From: UBA11524 sp964547515
Lineage (GTDB): Bacteria; Bacillota; Clostridia; Christensenellales; Aristaeellaceae
Length of the DNA stretch: 5,640 nucleotides
NCBI GenBank assembly: GCA_964547515.1
Contig: CAZJOA010000157.1
Span: 1 to 5,640, forward strand
Direction of reading: 5' to 3'
Shown here: positions 4,687 through 5,640 of the stretch, one piece after another
Position numbering within the stretch: position 1 is the first letter of the stretch
Layout of the letters: every line of letters begins with the position of its first letter
Translations under genes and position numbers: made by a program
Notes under the pieces: model-generated
Told to the model about the DNA's origin: nothing
Seen by the model: the letters and a program-made list of their open reading frames with translations, nothing else
Database searches by the model: none

Positions 4687-5364
4687 TCACTCCCCTTCCT
4701 TTGTTCGGAGCGTTCTGATTTGCCGGGTAACGATGATGAGCAGAATCCCCATGCCCAGCAGCCATCCGCCGCCGATGAGGGCGGCATAGCGGATGAAGAA
4801 GCCGATGGGCATCAGGCGGATGAGCAGATCCGTGCGCGGGTCGAGCAGCCACAGATCATTGGTGAAGGCGATGCGGTGGAAGAGGATGAACAGGCTGTCG
4901 AAGTCGATGCAGGCCAGGGCGACGAGCACGACGACCGCCGCAAGCACGGTCAGGAGCGTCCGGCGGAAGACGCGCAGCAGGTGTTCCGACCCGAACAGGC
5001 GGCATCCCGTCAGCAGCCCTACCATGCACGCCGCGATCAGCATCCACACCTGCCCATCACACAGGCGGAACAGCCCCTGCACATCCGCCATGTGCTGCTG
5101 CTCTTTTGCGTTGAAGGCCGCGTATTCCGTGCCGTTCACCGTGAAAAAATGCTGGAAGTCCGGACGGTCGCCTTTCAAATACCCGACGATCATCCGGACG
5201 ACCGGTTCATATTCCTCCGCCGGGAGATGGGTGGCGGACGGCGGCGCACAGCGGCGCATCAGGCGGAGCATCAGCCCGTCGGACAGCGCCGCGCTGTCAA
5301 TGACCAAGGCCAAAAGCGCCAGACTGAGGGTGAGGGCTGCGAGGATTGTTATGGTTCTCTTCAT
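4687..5364 (-). CDS. lit: Lit-like lipoprotein intramolecular transacylase (DUF1461/TIGR01906 membrane protein)
   Basis: This is a 225-residue membrane protein of the TIGR01906/DUF1461 family, whose characterised members (Lit of Enterococcus and Bacillus) move an acyl chain within diacylated lipoproteins to give the N-acylated lyso form. Visible features are an N-terminal hydrophobic segment (4-27) and a large extracytoplasmic loop. That loop holds YEPVVRMIVGYLKGDRP (52-68) and FNAKEQQHMADVQGLF (84-99). Membrane segments follow at about 106-120, 136-153 and 194-213, with the conserved FHRIAFTNDLW (162-172) and a basic cytoplasmic tail. His91 and His163 sit in the two conserved blocks and are candidate catalytic residues. 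The gene is 4 nt upstream of tsaD, so the two are probably co-translated. The start codon lacks a recognisable ribosome binding site and is almost touched by the heptad repeat. Family is confident; the exact activity is by homology. Confidence 0.88.
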   Translation of the reverse strand: MKRTITILAALTLSLALLALVIDSAALSDGLMLRLMRRCAPPSATHLPAEEYEPVVRMIVGYLKGDRPDFQHFFTVNGTEYAAFNAKEQQHMADVQGLFRLCDGQVWMLIAACMVGLLTGCRLFGSEHLLRVFRRTLLTVLAAVVVLVALACIDFDSLFILFHRIAFTNDLWLLDPRTDLLIRLMPIGFFIRYAALIGGGWLLGMGILLIIVTRQIRTLRTKEGE

Positions 5365-5365
5365 A

Positions 5366-5490
5366 TTGCTGAAAATTAGGAATTATGAATTAGGAATGAG
5401 GAATTAGGAATGAGGAATTTGGTTACTGCGGCCTGCACGGCAGAACACTTTCAATTCATAATTCCTAATTCATAATTCCTAATTCAGCAA
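5366..5490. repeat. Inverted pair of heptad (GAATTAG-type) repeat arrays between prfB and lit
   Basis: The left arm (5366-5421) reads TTGCTGAAAA, then heptads GAATTAT, GAATTAG, GAATGAG, GAATTAG, GAATGAG, GAATTTG from 5380. The right arm (5451-5490), read on the - strand, is TTGCTGA, ATTAG, GAATTAT, GAATTAG, GAATTAT, GAATT. The two arms match over almost their whole 38-nt overlap apart from a 2-nt insertion and a GAG/TAT difference; the left arm has two extra heptads. A GC-rich core of about 30 bp (5421-5450) separates them. The element fills nearly all of the 133-bp prfB-lit spacer. It resembles a small non-autonomous palindromic element, with a third half-copy at 1811-1836. I see no convincing lit promoter in it. 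Confidence 0.8.
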
Positions 5491-5509
5491 AATGCATTTA
5501 TTGCATTTT
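5489..5509 (-). terminator. Terminator-like palindrome over the prfB stop codon
   Basis: AAAATGCA (5489-5496) and TGCATTTT (5502-5509) form a perfect 8-bp inverted repeat around a 5-nt loop that contains most of the prfB stop codon. On the - strand the distal arm ends in four Ts, giving the look of a weak intrinsic terminator, but the T-run belongs to the AT-rich stem. It may instead reduce, not stop, read-through into lit-tsaD. Confidence 0.35.
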
Positions 5510-5640
5510 CAAGTAGGCCGTGACAAAGCCCTTGAGGTTGCCGTTCATGACATCGTCGATGTTGCCGGACTCAAAGTTGGTGCGGTGATCCTTGACCATG
5601 GTATAGGGCTGGAAGACATAGGAGCGGATCTGGCTGCCCC
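5498..5640 (-). CDS. prfB: Peptide chain release factor 2, C-terminal end (partial)
   Basis: Reading the - strand from the window edge gives 46 complete residues beginning GSQIRSYVFQPYTMVKDHRT and ending GFVTAYLKMQ before a TAA stop. This is the conserved C-terminal end of RF2 (domain 4 region), which hydrolyses peptidyl-tRNA at UAA and UGA codons. The SQIRSYV and VKDHRTN blocks separate it from RF1, which has VTDHRIG there. The remainder, including the GGQ and tripeptide anticodon motifs and any programmed frameshift, lies outside the window. It is upstream of lit on the same strand. Confidence 0.95.
   Translation of the reverse strand, partial: GSQIRSYVFQPYTMVKDHRTNFESGNIDDVMNGNLKGFVTAYLKMQ

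Noticed and set aside
4683..4787. 35-residue N-terminal extension of TsaD
   Set aside because: It lies entirely within lit, lacks a ribosome binding site and is not part of the TsaD fold; 4682 is preceded by AAGGGGAG.
4681..5379. + strand frame of 232 codons opposite lit, and 4023-4718 opposite tsaD
   Set aside because: His/Gln/Arg/Asp-rich translations without domains, opposite well-recognised genes.
5366..5490. Insertion sequence
   Set aside because: There is no transposase frame in or next to it, and the element is only about 125 bp; at most a non-autonomous element.

Overview
The window looks like a GC-rich chromosomal contig from an uncultured or poorly characterised member of the Clostridia (Firmicutes/Bacillota). 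The main evidence is a SCIFF precursor peptide with its radical SAM maturase, a pair characteristic of that class, next to a TIGR04086-type membrane protein. Strong Shine-Dalgarno sequences, sigma-A-like promoters, a DUF1461/Lit-type membrane protein and RF2 agree with this. I cannot name a genus. A block of exactly 100 Ns (3398-3497) marks a scaffold join, so the order of genes across it is not guaranteed.

Left part, + strand (1-935): a near-consensus promoter (20-48) and a leader with a 50-nt imperfect inverted repeat (71-120) precede a two-gene module. The module is a 58-residue basic protein whose stop codon overlaps the start of a GNAT-fold acetyltransferase of 207 residues. The layout resembles a GNAT-type toxin-antitoxin pair.

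Centre, + strand (936-3297): a four-helix TIGR04086-like membrane protein has its ribosome binding site inside a potential hairpin. It is followed by a promoter, the SCIFF peptide gene scfA, an intrinsic terminator, a repeat-filled gap, the SPASM radical SAM maturase scfB, and a strong terminator. ScfB should install thioether cross-links in ScfA, giving a ranthipeptide. This ScfA is unusual in carrying a C-terminal tail of about 23 residues and an extra cysteine in its leader.

Middle (3298-3623): the scaffold gap, a tandem 24-nt repeat that doubles as a terminator for the convergent operon, and a perfect palindrome.

Right part, - strand (3624-5640): the end of prfB (RF2), then a 133-bp spacer filled by an inverted pair of GAATTAG-type heptad repeats. 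Next is a Lit-like lipoprotein transacylase, separated by 4 nt from tsaD, which makes the t6A tRNA modification. A related heptad array lies upstream of scfB, so this is an interspersed repeat family. I saw no CRISPR array, tRNA, rRNA or transposase gene.
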